Shown one piece after another: positions 24,744 to 33,561 of a stretch of 64,000 bases of DNA. The position numbers and the translations under genes were made by a program. Numbering within the stretch: position 1 is the first letter of the stretch; each line of letters begins with the position of its first letter. Source of the DNA: CAWDMC01 sp963803295 (GTDB taxonomy: Bacteria; Acidobacteriota; Terriglobia; UBA7540); NCBI GenBank assembly GCA_963803295.1, contig CAWDMC010000010.1, positions 572,060 through 636,059 on the forward strand, given 5' to 3'. The notes beneath the pieces are model-generated. The model did no database searches. It was not told the DNA's origin and saw nothing but the letters and a program-made list of their open reading frames with translations.

Positions 24744-25856
24744 TTACTGCTCGTAGCCAAGGTTGTAGAGGAAGATAAACTCAAGCACCAGGTGTTCGCC
24801 GGTAAACTCCTGAGGGAGTGGAGGGAAGGGTGAGGAGGCGCGGATTCCAGCAATGGCGGCGCGATCCAGGGCATCGGCGCCGGAACCCGCGACCAGGCGG
24901 AGTTGGGGCACGGCCCCGTTCCTGACGATTTCGAAAACAACGGCGACGCGGCCCTTTTCGCCAAGCCGGGCCGACTCCGGGATCACCGAATACCAGTTTT
25001 GGCGCACGGAATAGACGACGCGGGCCAGATAGGGACCGAAATCCACTCCTTTGGTGTCCGAGAGGATAACGGGTCCTTCCATCGAAAAATTGGGATTGAA
25101 GTTTCTGAATTGGGCTATCGAATCACCGGGGCCAGACCCGATACCGGACGCCCGATCCCGGGCCGCTGCCGAGGCGGACTGACGGATCATCTCGCCCGGC
25201 GACAGGGCCGGCACCCGCAATTGGGAGATCTCTTTTCCACCCGGCGCCGGAACTTCCAAAAGACTGGGGCCTTCTTTCTTATTCTCCGCCAGTTGCTGAT
25301 TACTCTGTCCGGCTCCCTGGGCGTTATTCTGCGCCGCCGAGGGGGCCTGGGCGGGCTGCGGGGCCGCAGGAGGCGACTGCTTGGGCTCCGGTGTCTGAGC
25401 CCCGCCCTTCTGTTCGGGCATGGTCGAATTGCCTTTTGAGTACGGCATACGGATGCCGTTAGGATTAACCTTCGGCGCTGGTCCTTGCGCCCTGCGATCC
25501 TTGTCAGAGAGGATATGGGTCGGTGGAGGCTTTTTGAACTGTTTGGCAAGATCCGGCGGCAGGAACAGCATCGTGGTCTCGGGCTTCCTCTGCTGTGCAA
25601 CCTGGACTCCTATCAACTTGGCGCCGGCGTGGATGAGATCGGGCCCGACCACCAGCAAAATAATCAGCAGAATGTGGAAGAAGATCGACGCGAGAACTGT
25701 GGTTCGCCGCCGCCATTTTGACACCTCGCTGGCGGTATCTAGAATTAGGTTCAGGTGGATTTCCGGAGGCTCGCCGGATTCGACAGGGAAGAATAATTCG
25801 AATTGACGTGCGTCGGGCTTGGGAAGTTCGAGTTCCGGCGGTTTAATACTTAACAT
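24744..25856 (-). CDS. TonB-family energy transducer
   Basis: This is a 370-residue inner-membrane protein. A cytoplasmic segment of about 50 residues precedes one membrane helix (TVLASIFFHILLIILLVVG). The middle is Pro/Gln/Ala-rich and probably spans the periplasm. The C-terminus is a TonB box-type domain (VYSVRQNWYSVIPESARLGE, then GRVAVVFEIVRNGAVPQLRL and AIAGIRASSPFPPLP). It would couple proton motive force to outer-membrane receptors, though no ExbB/ExbD or receptor gene is near. It abuts the Gfo/Idh gene without a gap and continues the lpx array. Confidence 0.85.
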   Translation of the reverse strand: MLSIKPPELELPKPDARQFELFFPVESGEPPEIHLNLILDTASEVSKWRRRTTVLASIFFHILLIILLVVGPDLIHAGAKLIGVQVAQQRKPETTMLFLPPDLAKQFKKPPPTHILSDKDRRAQGPAPKVNPNGIRMPYSKGNSTMPEQKGGAQTPEPKQSPPAAPQPAQAPSAAQNNAQGAGQSNQQLAENKKEGPSLLEVPAPGGKEISQLRVPALSPGEMIRQSASAAARDRASGIGSGPGDSIAQFRNFNPNFSMEGPVILSDTKGVDFGPYLARVVYSVRQNWYSVIPESARLGEKGRVAVVFEIVRNGAVPQLRLVAGSGADALDRAAIAGIRASSPFPPLPQEFTGEHLVLEFIFLYNLGYEQ

Positions 25857-26924
25857 TTATACTTCACCGCTTTGCCCGATAGAACGACTGAGAGGGACGC
25901 CGAGTTGCTTAGCATGTGCTTCGATGCAGTTCATGACCTCTTCGGCCAGTGCCAGCGCGGCGCGGCCTTCCGAGCCGCCTACCAACGGCGGACGCCGCGT
26001 CCGAACCGATTCGACAAAAGCCTCCAATTCGCTACGCAGCGGATCTGAGCCGGCCGGCAAATTCCCCGCCGGTGGCCCGAGGTTGCCACCTGAATCGCAG
26101 CCCTCAAGCCGCCGGAACATGATCTGGGGCGACTCGCCGCCACGATCGACGCTGAGCACGATAGCATCACGCCGGGTGAAATCAATGGAAATGTATTCGT
26201 TGGGCTGAAAGTAGCGGAACTTCCGCACTCTCTCGGTGCTTACCCGGCTTGCCGTCAAGTTCGCCACCGCTCCGTTCTCAAACTCCACCCGCGCATTGGC
26301 AATGTCGACCTTGTCAGTGAGCACTGCCAGCCCGACCGCGCGCACCTCTCGCACCCTCGATTGTACCATCCACAACACCAAATCAAGGTCGTGGATCATC
26401 AGGTCGAAAACTACGTCGACATCCAGCGAGCGAGGGCTGAAAACGCCCAGACGGTGGATCTCGAAGAACATGGGGCTGCGGGTCATTTCGATGGCGCTGA
26501 CCACCCCAGGGTTGAAGCGCTCCAGGTGTCCGACCTGCAGGATCCGGCCCTGCGCCGCCGCGGCCGCGATCAGCGTGTCGGCTTCCGCCACCGTGCTGGT
26601 GATAGGCTTCTCCACCAGCACATCCACCCCACGAGCGAAGGCCTTCAGCGCCATTTCAGCATGGGACGTGGTGGGGATTACCAAGCTAGCCGCCCTGACC
26701 GCACCGAGAGCTTCATCAAGGTTCTGAAATGCCTGGACCCCTAGTTCGGTCGCGACTTCCGAGCACCGGTCCGGCCGGATGTCATAGACGCCCGCAAGCT
26801 GGGCGCCAGCCAATCCTTTCATGGCCCGAGCATGCTTGCGTCCGTGCTCGCCTACGCCGATTACGGCGATGGGTAGGGGCCCGGCGGACGAGCCATTAGG
26901 GTCGCGCTGAATGGATGGATTCAC
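25857..26924 (-). CDS. Gfo/Idh/MocA oxidoreductase in lpx cluster
   Basis: This is an NAD(P)-dependent sugar oxidoreductase of 355 residues. The N-terminal Rossmann motif is VIGVGEHGRKHARAM, followed by the family EKP sequence (VDVLVEKPITSTVAEADTLI) whose Lys helps catalysis, and the VFDLMIHDLDLVLWMV block with the HDxD substrate site. No signal peptide, so cytosolic. Members occur beside lpxI and lpxB in several Acidobacteriota-like lipid A clusters, where a role in UDP-sugar modification is presumed. It follows lpxI by 109 bases and touches the TonB-like gene. Confidence 0.9.
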   Translation of the reverse strand: MNPSIQRDPNGSSAGPLPIAVIGVGEHGRKHARAMKGLAGAQLAGVYDIRPDRCSEVATELGVQAFQNLDEALGAVRAASLVIPTTSHAEMALKAFARGVDVLVEKPITSTVAEADTLIAAAAAQGRILQVGHLERFNPGVVSAIEMTRSPMFFEIHRLGVFSPRSLDVDVVFDLMIHDLDLVLWMVQSRVREVRAVGLAVLTDKVDIANARVEFENGAVANLTASRVSTERVRKFRYFQPNEYISIDFTRRDAIVLSVDRGGESPQIMFRRLEGCDSGGNLGPPAGNLPAGSDPLRSELEAFVESVRTRRPPLVGGSEGRAALALAEEVMNCIEAHAKQLGVPLSRSIGQSGEV

Positions 26925-27033
26925 TGGATCAGCTACAAGCCATTTTCAGGGAGCCGGTGGCGATAAACAGGCTGTCCGAGTCCGCGAAAAGGCCGAGCGG
27001 GACCGGGGGGCGCCGCCACCAAGCGCGGCTCCT

Positions 27034-27882
27034 TTAGTCAGCCAGCCCTACGATTGAGATTGCGGCCTGATTCGCCGTTTCGAGCAAACGATCTCGCTCA
27101 AAAAGGAGCGTTTTGCCTGCGTCCAAGGCAAGAGCAGTCGCACCGCAGCGGCTCATCACTTCGATCGTTTTCACCCCGACCACCGGGACATCGAAGCGCA
27201 TGTCCTGCGTGGGCTTACTCACTTTGACGACAGCCAACCGCCGGCCGTTACACAGGCTGGCGGCGCGCTCGATTGTCGCGTCCGTTCCCTCCATGGCCTC
27301 GACCGCCACGCAGGCTCGCTCGGAAACCACGACGGTTTGACCGATATCAAGCCCGGCGACCGTTCTCGCCACCTCGCGGCCGTAAGCGATATCCGTCAGC
27401 TCACTTTCATCGGGAGCGCGGCGTGTCAGAGTTCCCGGCGCAGCGAGTAAAGCCCGGAGGAACAACGTGGAATCAAGCACCTCGATCCCGAGGCCTTCGA
27501 GCATCTTCACCAGCGTGCCGATCAGCGCGTCGGTATTCTTGCGCTCCATGCCATCGAGCGCCTGCTGCGCCACCCGATCTGCCTTGAACCCCCCGTAGAT
27601 CTGGGCGTGTTTCACTTGGCCGGCCAGGACCACCCGCTTCACGCGTTCGGAGCTGAGCAATCCAAAGAACTTGATGGCCTCGCCCAAACCCAGCCAATGA
27701 ATGGATTGGGTCTTCTCGTTGAGTTGGGGCGAAGCCTCCTCCTTAATCGCGAATATCACGGGATCGATCCCTTGTTGGCGCGCCGCGTCGAGCACCAGAA
27801 AGGGAAAGTTACCATTGCCGGCGATGATGGCCAGGCGGCCAGCATCGGATTGCGTGATGGGGTCATTGAGGGTTTGGGTCAT
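27034..27882 (-). CDS. lpxI: UDP-2,3-diacylglucosamine pyrophosphatase LpxI
   Basis: This enzyme hydrolyses UDP-2,3-diacylglucosamine to lipid X in lipid A synthesis, replacing LpxH. It has 282 residues from the ATG at 27882. GRLAIIAGNGNFPFLVLDAA is the characteristic N-terminus; IHWLGLGEAIKFFGLLSSER, VVLAGQVKHAQIYGGFKADR and QDMRFDVPVVGVKTIEVMSR mark both LpxI domains. Earlier starts exist up to 27936 but add no conserved sequence. It follows lpxA on the same strand after a gap holding a small C/G-rich inverted repeat. Confidence 0.92.
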   Translation of the reverse strand: MTQTLNDPITQSDAGRLAIIAGNGNFPFLVLDAARQQGIDPVIFAIKEEASPQLNEKTQSIHWLGLGEAIKFFGLLSSERVKRVVLAGQVKHAQIYGGFKADRVAQQALDGMERKNTDALIGTLVKMLEGLGIEVLDSTLFLRALLAAPGTLTRRAPDESELTDIAYGREVARTVAGLDIGQTVVVSERACVAVEAMEGTDATIERAASLCNGRRLAVVKVSKPTQDMRFDVPVVGVKTIEVMSRCGATALALDAGKTLLFERDRLLETANQAAISIVGLAD

Positions 27883-27926
27883 GACCGTTCGAACTTTAAG
27901 AGCTGCACTATTCCGGATCACTATCC

Positions 27927-27949
27927 TCTCCCCCAAAGGGGGCGAGGGC
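27927..27949. repeat. Short inverted repeat between lpxA and lpxI
   Basis: CTCTCCCCC and GGGGGCGAG pair around AAA between the two lpx genes. It could slow transcript decay or be a degenerate repeat. There is no T-run, so it is not a clear terminator. Confidence 0.4.
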
Positions 27950-28002
27950 TGTTATCGCCAGTTTTTTCCACTTTTCAACGTTTCCACTCTTCCGCACGCC
28001 CA

Positions 28003-28779
28003 TCATTTCTCCACACCACGTTCCGAGGTCTTGATGAACTCGACCAGTGTGCGCACACGATTGCTCTTAAGCGCCTCAGCCTCGATCGCTTCCAGCGCCT
28101 GAGTAGTATTCAATTTAGAACGCGTCAGTAAGCGAAAAGCCCTATCGAGATCGTGGAGATCTTCATCGCTGAAACCCTGGCGCTCCAGTCCGATACGATT
28201 TGCGCCCAGCACTTCTACCGGACGCGGCGCGGTGGATTTCGAGTAAGGCAGAATGTCTTTATTGACCAGTGTGGCGCTGCCCACAAAGCTGTATGCCCCG
28301 ATGCGGCAGAATTGGTGGACCAGGCAGAAAGCGCCAAGCGAGGCGTGATCCTGGATTTCCACGTGGCCGGCCAGCGAAGCGCCGTTGGCCATGATGACGT
28401 AGTTGCCAATCCGGCAGTCATGCGCCACGTGCACGTAAGCCATCAACAGACTATGGCTGCCGATGTAAGTTACTCCTGCGCCGCCTTGAGTGCCCCGGTG
28501 CAGCGTGACGAATTCGCGAATGATGTTGTCGTCGCCGATCTCAAGCCGTGTCAATTCGCCCCGGTATTTGAGGTCCTGGGGAGGAAGGCCAATCGAGGCC
28601 CAAGGGAAAATACGGTTGCGGCGGCCGATCGTAGTGGGACCCTCGATGACCACGTGAGACATGACCTCGGTCGACGCACCGATCTCGACTTGGTCACCGA
28701 TCACGCTGTACGGGCCAATCGTGGCATCCGCCGCGATTCGGGCTTGAGGATGAATGATGGCTGTCGCATGCACGTTCAT
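28003..28779 (-). CDS. lpxA: UDP-GlcNAc O-acyltransferase LpxA
   Basis: This is the first enzyme of lipid A synthesis, a cytosolic trimer with a left-handed beta-helix. It has 258 residues. Hexapeptide repeats run from residue 6 to about 190 (IHPQARIAADATIGPYSVIG and so on). The catalytic His lies in SLLMAYVHVAHDCRIGNYVI. The C-terminal helical domain (GLERQGFSDEDLHDLDRAFR) is typical. The start ATG overlaps the fabZ stop as ATGA, so the two are translationally coupled. Confidence 0.96.
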   Translation of the reverse strand: MNVHATAIIHPQARIAADATIGPYSVIGDQVEIGASTEVMSHVVIEGPTTIGRRNRIFPWASIGLPPQDLKYRGELTRLEIGDDNIIREFVTLHRGTQGGAGVTYIGSHSLLMAYVHVAHDCRIGNYVIMANGASLAGHVEIQDHASLGAFCLVHQFCRIGAYSFVGSATLVNKDILPYSKSTAPRPVEVLGANRIGLERQGFSDEDLHDLDRAFRLLTRSKLNTTQALEAIEAEALKSNRVRTLVEFIKTSERGVEK

Positions 28780-29309
28780 TGGGCGGGGCGCTCGACGCCG
28801 GGACGTTCGGCTATCGCAAAGAGCATGACCGCTTCGGCAACGAGTTTCCCCTCTACCGTGGCGCGACCTCCCATCTTGCCGAAATTCGAGCGGCGGCTAA
28901 TCATTTCCATTTCGATACGGACCTGATCCCCCGGGACCACCGGCTTGCGGAACTTGGCATTATCGATACCGGTAAAGTAGATCAGTTTAGCCGAGCGCAC
29001 GTCGTCCGGCAGATCGCGGTAGATCAATACGCCCGCCACCTGGGCCATTGATTCGAGGATCAGCACGCCCGGCATCACTGGCGCCCCCGGAAAGTGTCCT
29101 TGAAAGAACGGCTCGTTGATGGTGACGTTCTTCAGGCCCACAATCCGCTTATCGGGCTCGAAATCAATAATGCGATCAACCAGCAGGAAAGGATAGCGGT
29201 GCGGCAGGATTTTGAGGATATCCTGGATTCCGTACACCGTTTTGGGCGCCGGTTTCTGCTCGGCGCTCGAAACCTTCTCGCTCTCGGAAGTTGTGATTTG
29301 GTCAGCCAA
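28776..29309 (-). CDS. fabZ: 3-hydroxyacyl-ACP dehydratase FabZ
   Basis: This is a hot-dog fold dehydratase of 177 residues that removes water from 3-hydroxyacyl-ACP in fatty acid elongation. KILPHRYPFLLVDRIIDFEP holds the catalytic His, and FFQGHFPGAPVMPGVLILE the catalytic Glu loop. The N-terminus has about 30 extra residues compared with compact FabZ. The start is a TTG preceded by AAGGGGGG. It leads the array fabZ-lpxA-lpxI, so 3-hydroxyacyl-ACP is shared between membrane lipid and lipid A synthesis. Confidence 0.95.
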   Translation of the reverse strand: MADQITTSESEKVSSAEQKPAPKTVYGIQDILKILPHRYPFLLVDRIIDFEPDKRIVGLKNVTINEPFFQGHFPGAPVMPGVLILESMAQVAGVLIYRDLPDDVRSAKLIYFTGIDNAKFRKPVVPGDQVRIEMEMISRRSNFGKMGGRATVEGKLVAEAVMLFAIAERPGVERPAQ

Positions 29310-29414
29310 TCTTGCCCCCCTTCCCGTCGAACTTAGACCTTATCGGGCCGCGTAATGCCTGAATCACGGCGCCAGAAACACGGTACCACAATCACGGCCC
29401 CAACAGTTTTTGCA

Positions 29415-29830
29415 TCACAATCTCTGAGGCCAGCAGCTGATCAGAATAGCGTAATAGGTGTGAACGGCAAATAGAAGTTGGGCAGGGTGAATTTTACCCT
29501 TCTCCACGTAAAACTCAGCCAGCTTATTCAGCTTGTCGGAGAGGTTCTCAACATCGTAGCCGCACACCTCGCCAAACAGAATCTTACACTGGTTGAAGAA
29601 CACCTGCGCTTTAGGGTTCACCGTTGCCAGAATCTCTTCATAGAGGGCTCGCACCCCTTCCTGCGCAACGGGACTTTCCGAACCAAAATCGCCGTGCAAA
29701 TATTCTGGCTGGTAAGGTTTCCCTTTTTGTCCCAGGTTATACAGTGCCCAAAGGAACCGTTCCGTGGAGTAGCGGTTGACTTCCAAGGGCTCCTGATCTG
29801 TCCACTTGTCATCCCGGAAGCGGAGAAAAA
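29415..29830 (-). pseudogene. Relic of an N-6 DNA methylase
   Basis: A fragment of about 130 residues reads WTDQEPLEVNRYSTERFLWA, YLHGDFGSESPVAQEGVRAL, then VFFNQCKILFGEVCGYDVEN and ending FAVHTYYAIL. This resembles the region ahead of the catalytic motifs in large adenine-specific DNA methylases of restriction-type systems. It has no start of its own, lacks the SAM-binding and NPPY motifs, and shifts frame at its end (KLLASEIV is readable in the next frame after HTYYA). It is an eroded piece of a former defence or restriction gene. Confidence 0.5.
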
Positions 29831-30806
29831 ATGAAATACTTCCCATCCGTCCCAGCACCGAACATGCTGTTCCATTGGCGGGTGTTACGACGCACGACAA
29901 CGATATCCCGGACGCGGTCAGATTGTGTCGGAAAGGCACACGCCCAGAGCGCCAAAACTGTCCCGTGCTCCTAGCTTTTCTTTCGTTGGACCAAATCGGC
30001 ATTAGTTTCCTAATCTAAACGGGTGCGGAAGAAGTGCGGAGAGTTTGCGGGATTTCGGCGGGATTCCGCGGGATCCGTGGTTCTTGTGCTCGGAAAGGCA
30101 AAGGGACGGCAGCGTCTCAGTAGCTCGGCAGTCAGTCGGTCAGTAAGTCGGTTTCTTTATTCCTCCACCTTGCCGCACATTTCATCTCGTCGCGCACCAG
30201 ATCTCGGAAGCGGGGCAGGCCTCCCGATTTCGTCTGCGAGTGTTGCAAAATGCAACACTTTGTTGATTTCAGGTCGTGCAAACGCGAATTCGTCCCTCCA
30301 AGGGGCTGATTCAACTTTAGTTAAGAAATACAGTCTCATCTGTCTCAGCTGTCTCCCTTATCTCATTTTAAGCTGCTAACCTGAGGGAGATGAGGCTGCT
30401 TTGCCAGGCACGCAGACGCGGTTTGACTGGTCGGTGGGATCGGACGGAAGAGGGCCGGTCGGTGGGCGGTAAAGACAAAGCGGCAAACTCAAAATAACGA
30501 AATCGGACCCACGATGTTATTGAAACATAAAGGATGTCATTTCTTGGGGGGATGCGTTCATGCCCCGCATGCGATGAGGAGAGGAGGAAGGACAAGAGCC
30601 GGCAGACGGGCGGGCGCTCTAACCTAGCCAATCCTCCGGGTTTCCCCCTGGCCAATCGCCTGATGTGGCGAACGGCCGCGAAGGGTTAGATTCGATCATA
30701 AGGCCAGGTAATCCGACAGCAAAGGAAGGCGGATCCCGAGCCGGAGATCGAATCGAAAGTTAACCGAATTGGGACCAGTTTCTCCATTCGGAATCGGAGG
30801 ATATCA
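29831..30806. other. Gene-free stretch with repeats and a dyad
   Basis: No convincing gene lies here. It holds short tandem GTCAGT/GGTCAGT-like repeats near 30,130-30,165, the dyad at 30,240-30,258, and an imperfect inverted pair (CAGTCTCATCTGTCTC near 30,333 against GAGGGAGATGAGGCTG near 30,383). The last 130 bases should contain the promoter of the HtrA-like gene. Confidence 0.5.
30240..30258. promoter_or_regulatory. Perfect 8-base dyad
   Basis: GTGTTGCA and TGCAACAC flank AAA, giving a 19-base palindrome. It sits about 550 bases upstream of the HtrA-like gene. Dyads of this shape can be binding sites of dimeric regulators, but no sigma54 -24/-12 box was found near it. Confidence 0.35.
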
Positions 30807-31724
30807 ATGTCATCCAGCACATCAACCTTAGCAACGCTGTCGAACGAGCTCGCGGCTGCGGTGGAGCGCGGCGGGCGGTCGGTGGTCGCGATCAATGGGC
30901 GGCCGCGCACTCCTTCAAGCGGCATTCACTGGCGCGAGGGCGTGATCGTTACCGCCGACCACACCTTGAAGCGCAACGGAGAGATCACCATCACCACGGC
31001 GGACGGCCGGACCCTGCCAGCGACGCTGGCCGGCCGTGACCCTGACACTGACATCGCCGTGCTGCGCGCCGACGCTCCTGGTCTGGCCACCGCCGAGATC
31101 GGCGATGACGCGGCTCTCGCGGCGGGCCGGCTGGTGCTGGCTCTAGGACGCAGCGAGACTGGCCAAAATGGACCCTCGGCGAGCCTCGGCGTCGTCGGCG
31201 CCGTGGGAGCATCCTGGCGAACCTGGCGAGGCGGGCGCATCGATCGCTTCGTGCGCCTGGACGTCTCGATTTTCCTGGGCTTCTCAGGTGGTCCTCTGGT
31301 GGATGTCGATGGGCGTGTTGTCGGTCTGAACACCACAGGTCTTTGGCGGAACACAGGTATTGCCATTCCTGCTTCGACTGTGGATCGCGTAGCCGGAGAG
31401 CTGATCGCCAAAGGACGGATCGCGCGGGGCTATCTCGGCTTGGGTATGCAGCCAGTGCCCTTGCCGGATACACTGCGGCAGAGTCTGGGGCTTACGGCGG
31501 CCAGCGGTTTGATGGTATTCACCATAGAGCCGCGAGGACCAGCAGACAAGGCCGGTGCGCTGATTGGCGATGTTCTAGTCAAGCTTGGTGGCCACGACAC
31601 CGCCGATATCAGCGACGTGCAATTGGCCCTGGCGCCGGAGGGCGTGGGACAGACGGTGCAGGCTTCGGTGATCCGGGCAGGAGCCCTGACGACACTCGCA
31701 ATCACAGTCGGCGAGCGTCCGTAA
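30807..31724 (+). CDS. HtrA-like serine protease with PDZ domain, cytosolic
   Basis: This is a trypsin-like S1C protease of 305 residues with the triad His52 (VTADH), Asp82 (DPDTDIAVLR) and Ser160 (FLGFSGGPLVD) intact. A PDZ domain follows (RGYLGLGMQPVPLP to DVLVKLGGHDTADI). Unlike DegP/HtrA it has no signal peptide or membrane helix, so it should stay in the cytosol. A purine-rich GGAGGA sits upstream of the ATG. The next gene on the strand is an atypical LuxR-type regulator, and I infer that the two act in one pathway. Confidence 0.88.
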   Translation: MSSSTSTLATLSNELAAAVERGGRSVVAINGRPRTPSSGIHWREGVIVTADHTLKRNGEITITTADGRTLPATLAGRDPDTDIAVLRADAPGLATAEIGDDAALAAGRLVLALGRSETGQNGPSASLGVVGAVGASWRTWRGGRIDRFVRLDVSIFLGFSGGPLVDVDGRVVGLNTTGLWRNTGIAIPASTVDRVAGELIAKGRIARGYLGLGMQPVPLPDTLRQSLGLTAASGLMVFTIEPRGPADKAGALIGDVLVKLGGHDTADISDVQLALAPEGVGQTVQASVIRAGALTTLAITVGERP

Positions 31725-31752
31725 GACGTAGGGGCCCATCCGTAGAATGTAG

Positions 31753-31852
31753 GGGCACCCCTTGTGGGTGCCCTTGAGATCGGCAGAAGAGCGCCGGGCG
31801 GTGGTGTCAGAAGGGCAAAAGACCACCCCTTAGCCCTCCTGAACCAGGAGGG
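31753..31852. repeat. Two palindromic intergenic repeats
   Basis: GGGCACCC-CTTGT-GGGTGCCC (31753-31773) and CCCTCCTG-AAC-CAGGAGGG (31834-31852) are strong hairpins between the protease and the regulator. A relative of the second (TCCCTCCTGAGCCGGAGGGCG) occurs near 39,280 before clpX, so this is a dispersed family. Confidence 0.7.
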
Positions 31853-31945
31853 GGAGTTCGGGTGCCTGGTGCAATCTGAACCAGGACGGGAACCAGCCGG
31901 CGACATCCCGGCGTTGCCTGCCCGGCCCGGATGCCGGTGCCAAAT

Positions 31946-32623
31946 ATGATCCGCGTGTTGGTCGTATCGAATTCGGCGGTGGCACGGGCGGGATTGGCAG
32001 CCTTGATCGAGGCGAGTCCGCCATTGGCACTTGCAGGTACGGCCTCGGGGCTGCCTGCTGAGCTATCGGGGCCGGGTTTCGACATCCAGACTGGGCAAAC
32101 GCGCGGACTTGCTCCCGATGTCATAGTGATGGAGGTCGAGGACGACGAAATGGGCGCGATCACGGAGGCAGACTTCGGCAGGGCGCCCCCCATTGTACTG
32201 CTGGCGAGCGACCCGCCCCCCTCATGGACAGCCGAAGCGCTGCGCGCCGGTGTTCGAGTGGCGCTGCCGCGGTCGACTTCCGCGTCCGAACTCGTTGCTG
32301 CGATTGAAGCCGCGGCGGCAGGCCTGATCGTGCTGCATCCCGACGCGATGAAAGGCTTGCTCGATGAGGTTCCGGATGGAGCCGCACCGATGGCGGCAGG
32401 CGGGCGCATTGAATTGGGAGCGGTCGAAGCGCTGACGCCCCGCGAACTGCAGATCCTGGGAATGCTGGCCCAGGGGCTCGGCAACAAGCAGATTGCCTGG
32501 CAGCTCAAGATCTCCGAGCACACCGTGAAGTTCCACCTTGCCTCCATCTTCGGCAAGCTGGGCGCTTCCACGCGGACCGAGGCCGTCACCCAGGGATTAC
32601 GCCGGGGGCTAATCATGTTGTAG
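31946..32623 (+). CDS. LuxR-type regulator with degenerate receiver domain
   Basis: This NarL/FixJ-like regulator has 225 residues. The N-terminal 120 residues fold like a receiver (MIRVLVVSNSAVARAGLAAL). The acidic pair near residue 8 is replaced by Ser-Asn-Ser, and the phospho-acceptor Asp is Glu63 (PDVIVMEVEDDE), so normal phosphorylation is unlikely. The C-terminal LuxR helix-turn-helix is intact (LTPRELQILGMLAQGLGNKQ, then ISEHTVKFHLASIFGKLGAS). It would bind DNA constitutively or answer to another signal. It lies 220 bases after the HtrA-like protease gene. Confidence 0.88.
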   Translation: MIRVLVVSNSAVARAGLAALIEASPPLALAGTASGLPAELSGPGFDIQTGQTRGLAPDVIVMEVEDDEMGAITEADFGRAPPIVLLASDPPPSWTAEALRAGVRVALPRSTSASELVAAIEAAAAGLIVLHPDAMKGLLDEVPDGAAPMAAGGRIELGAVEALTPRELQILGMLAQGLGNKQIAWQLKISEHTVKFHLASIFGKLGASTRTEAVTQGLRRGLIML

Positions 32624-32635
32624 CATCGGCCTTTT

Positions 32636-32657
32636 GCCGGCGGGACGCCGGTGCTAC
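32636..32657 (-). repeat. REP-like palindrome, reversed copy
   Basis: On the minus strand it reads GTAGCACCGGCGTCCCGCCG, clearly related to the GTAGCGCCGGTGTCCCCACC units at 6.4 kb. It lies between the regulator and cmk. Confidence 0.65.
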
Positions 32658-32699
32658 TGGGCAGGGAGTGGAAAATGGAAACAGGGGGCGTTCTGCCGT

Positions 32700-32705
32700 T
32701 ATAAT
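32700..32705 (+). promoter_or_regulatory. TATAAT -10 box immediately before cmk
   Basis: A perfect TATAAT ends 8 bases before the cmk ATG. A TGGAAA at 32676-32681 (18-base spacing) is a possible weak -35. If used, the message would have almost no leader and no ribosome-binding site. Confidence 0.45.
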
Positions 32706-32713
32706 GACGGCGA

Positions 32714-33457
32714 ATGAATGAACCTTGCGTGATTGCGATCGATGGTCCGGCGGGAGCAGGCAAGAGCACCGTGGCGCATCAGGTGGCATGCCGGCTTGGC
32801 TTCCTCTATGTGGATAGCGGCTCAACCTATCGGGCTGCAGCATTGAAAGTGCTGGAGAGCGGTGTTCCCCTAGATGACGCCAACCGGGTTGTGGAAGTGG
32901 TTCTCGGCGCGGGCATTCAGTTAGCCAAGGAAGGTCTGGAGGCGCACGTGCTGCTCGATGGGAAAGACATCTCCTCCCGGATCCGCACTCCCGAGGTCAG
33001 CATGGCTGCCTCCAAGGTAGCAAGGCTGGCGGAAGTTCGACAGAAGATGGTGACCCTACAGCGCAGGTCCATCAAGCTGGCCGACGACGATAAGGCACAT
33101 GGGGTCGTCATGGAGGGACGCGACATCGGAACGGTGGTATTCCCCGACGCCCCCTTGAAGATCTTCCTCAAAGCCGACCCCGAGGAGAGGGCCCGGCGCA
33201 GGCTACATCAGGACCGGCTGGGAGGCCAGAGGGAAGAAGGCCAGGAAAGTCTCGCCCAGACCGCACATGAGATTGTGAGGCGCGATAGGGCGGATTCAGA
33301 AAGGAAAATATCGCCGCTGGTACCGGCGGCAGACGCCTGCGAGATCGACTCTACTCATCTCACAGTGGACCAGGTGGTCCAACGAATCCTGCGGCTGGCG
33401 AGGCGCCGTGGGTTGGTTCGCAAGGCCAATGCCAGTGAATTGATCCAGGAGGGCTGA
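32714..33457 (+). CDS. cmk: Cytidylate kinase
   Basis: This enzyme phosphorylates CMP and dCMP. It has 247 residues, slightly longer than average. The P-loop is IDGPAGAGKST (residues 9-19), the CMP-binding part is LYVDSGSTYRAAAL, and VVMEGRDIGTVVFPDAPLKI is the conserved family signature. The lid contains RRLHQDRLGGQ. No ribosome-binding site is evident before the ATG. It converges on rho with a gap of about 100 bases. Confidence 0.95.
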   Translation: MNEPCVIAIDGPAGAGKSTVAHQVACRLGFLYVDSGSTYRAAALKVLESGVPLDDANRVVEVVLGAGIQLAKEGLEAHVLLDGKDISSRIRTPEVSMAASKVARLAEVRQKMVTLQRRSIKLADDDKAHGVVMEGRDIGTVVFPDAPLKIFLKADPEERARRRLHQDRLGGQREEGQESLAQTAHEIVRRDRADSERKISPLVPAADACEIDSTHLTVDQVVQRILRLARRRGLVRKANASELIQEG

Positions 33458-33561
33458 GAGCTGTATGAACACGATCAGCTGGTAGCCGGCAAAGCACGTT
33501 TTGCAATCTCGATCTTTTGAGGGGGCTTTGGGTGGCTTCTCGCCACGGATCGGACAGTGGG

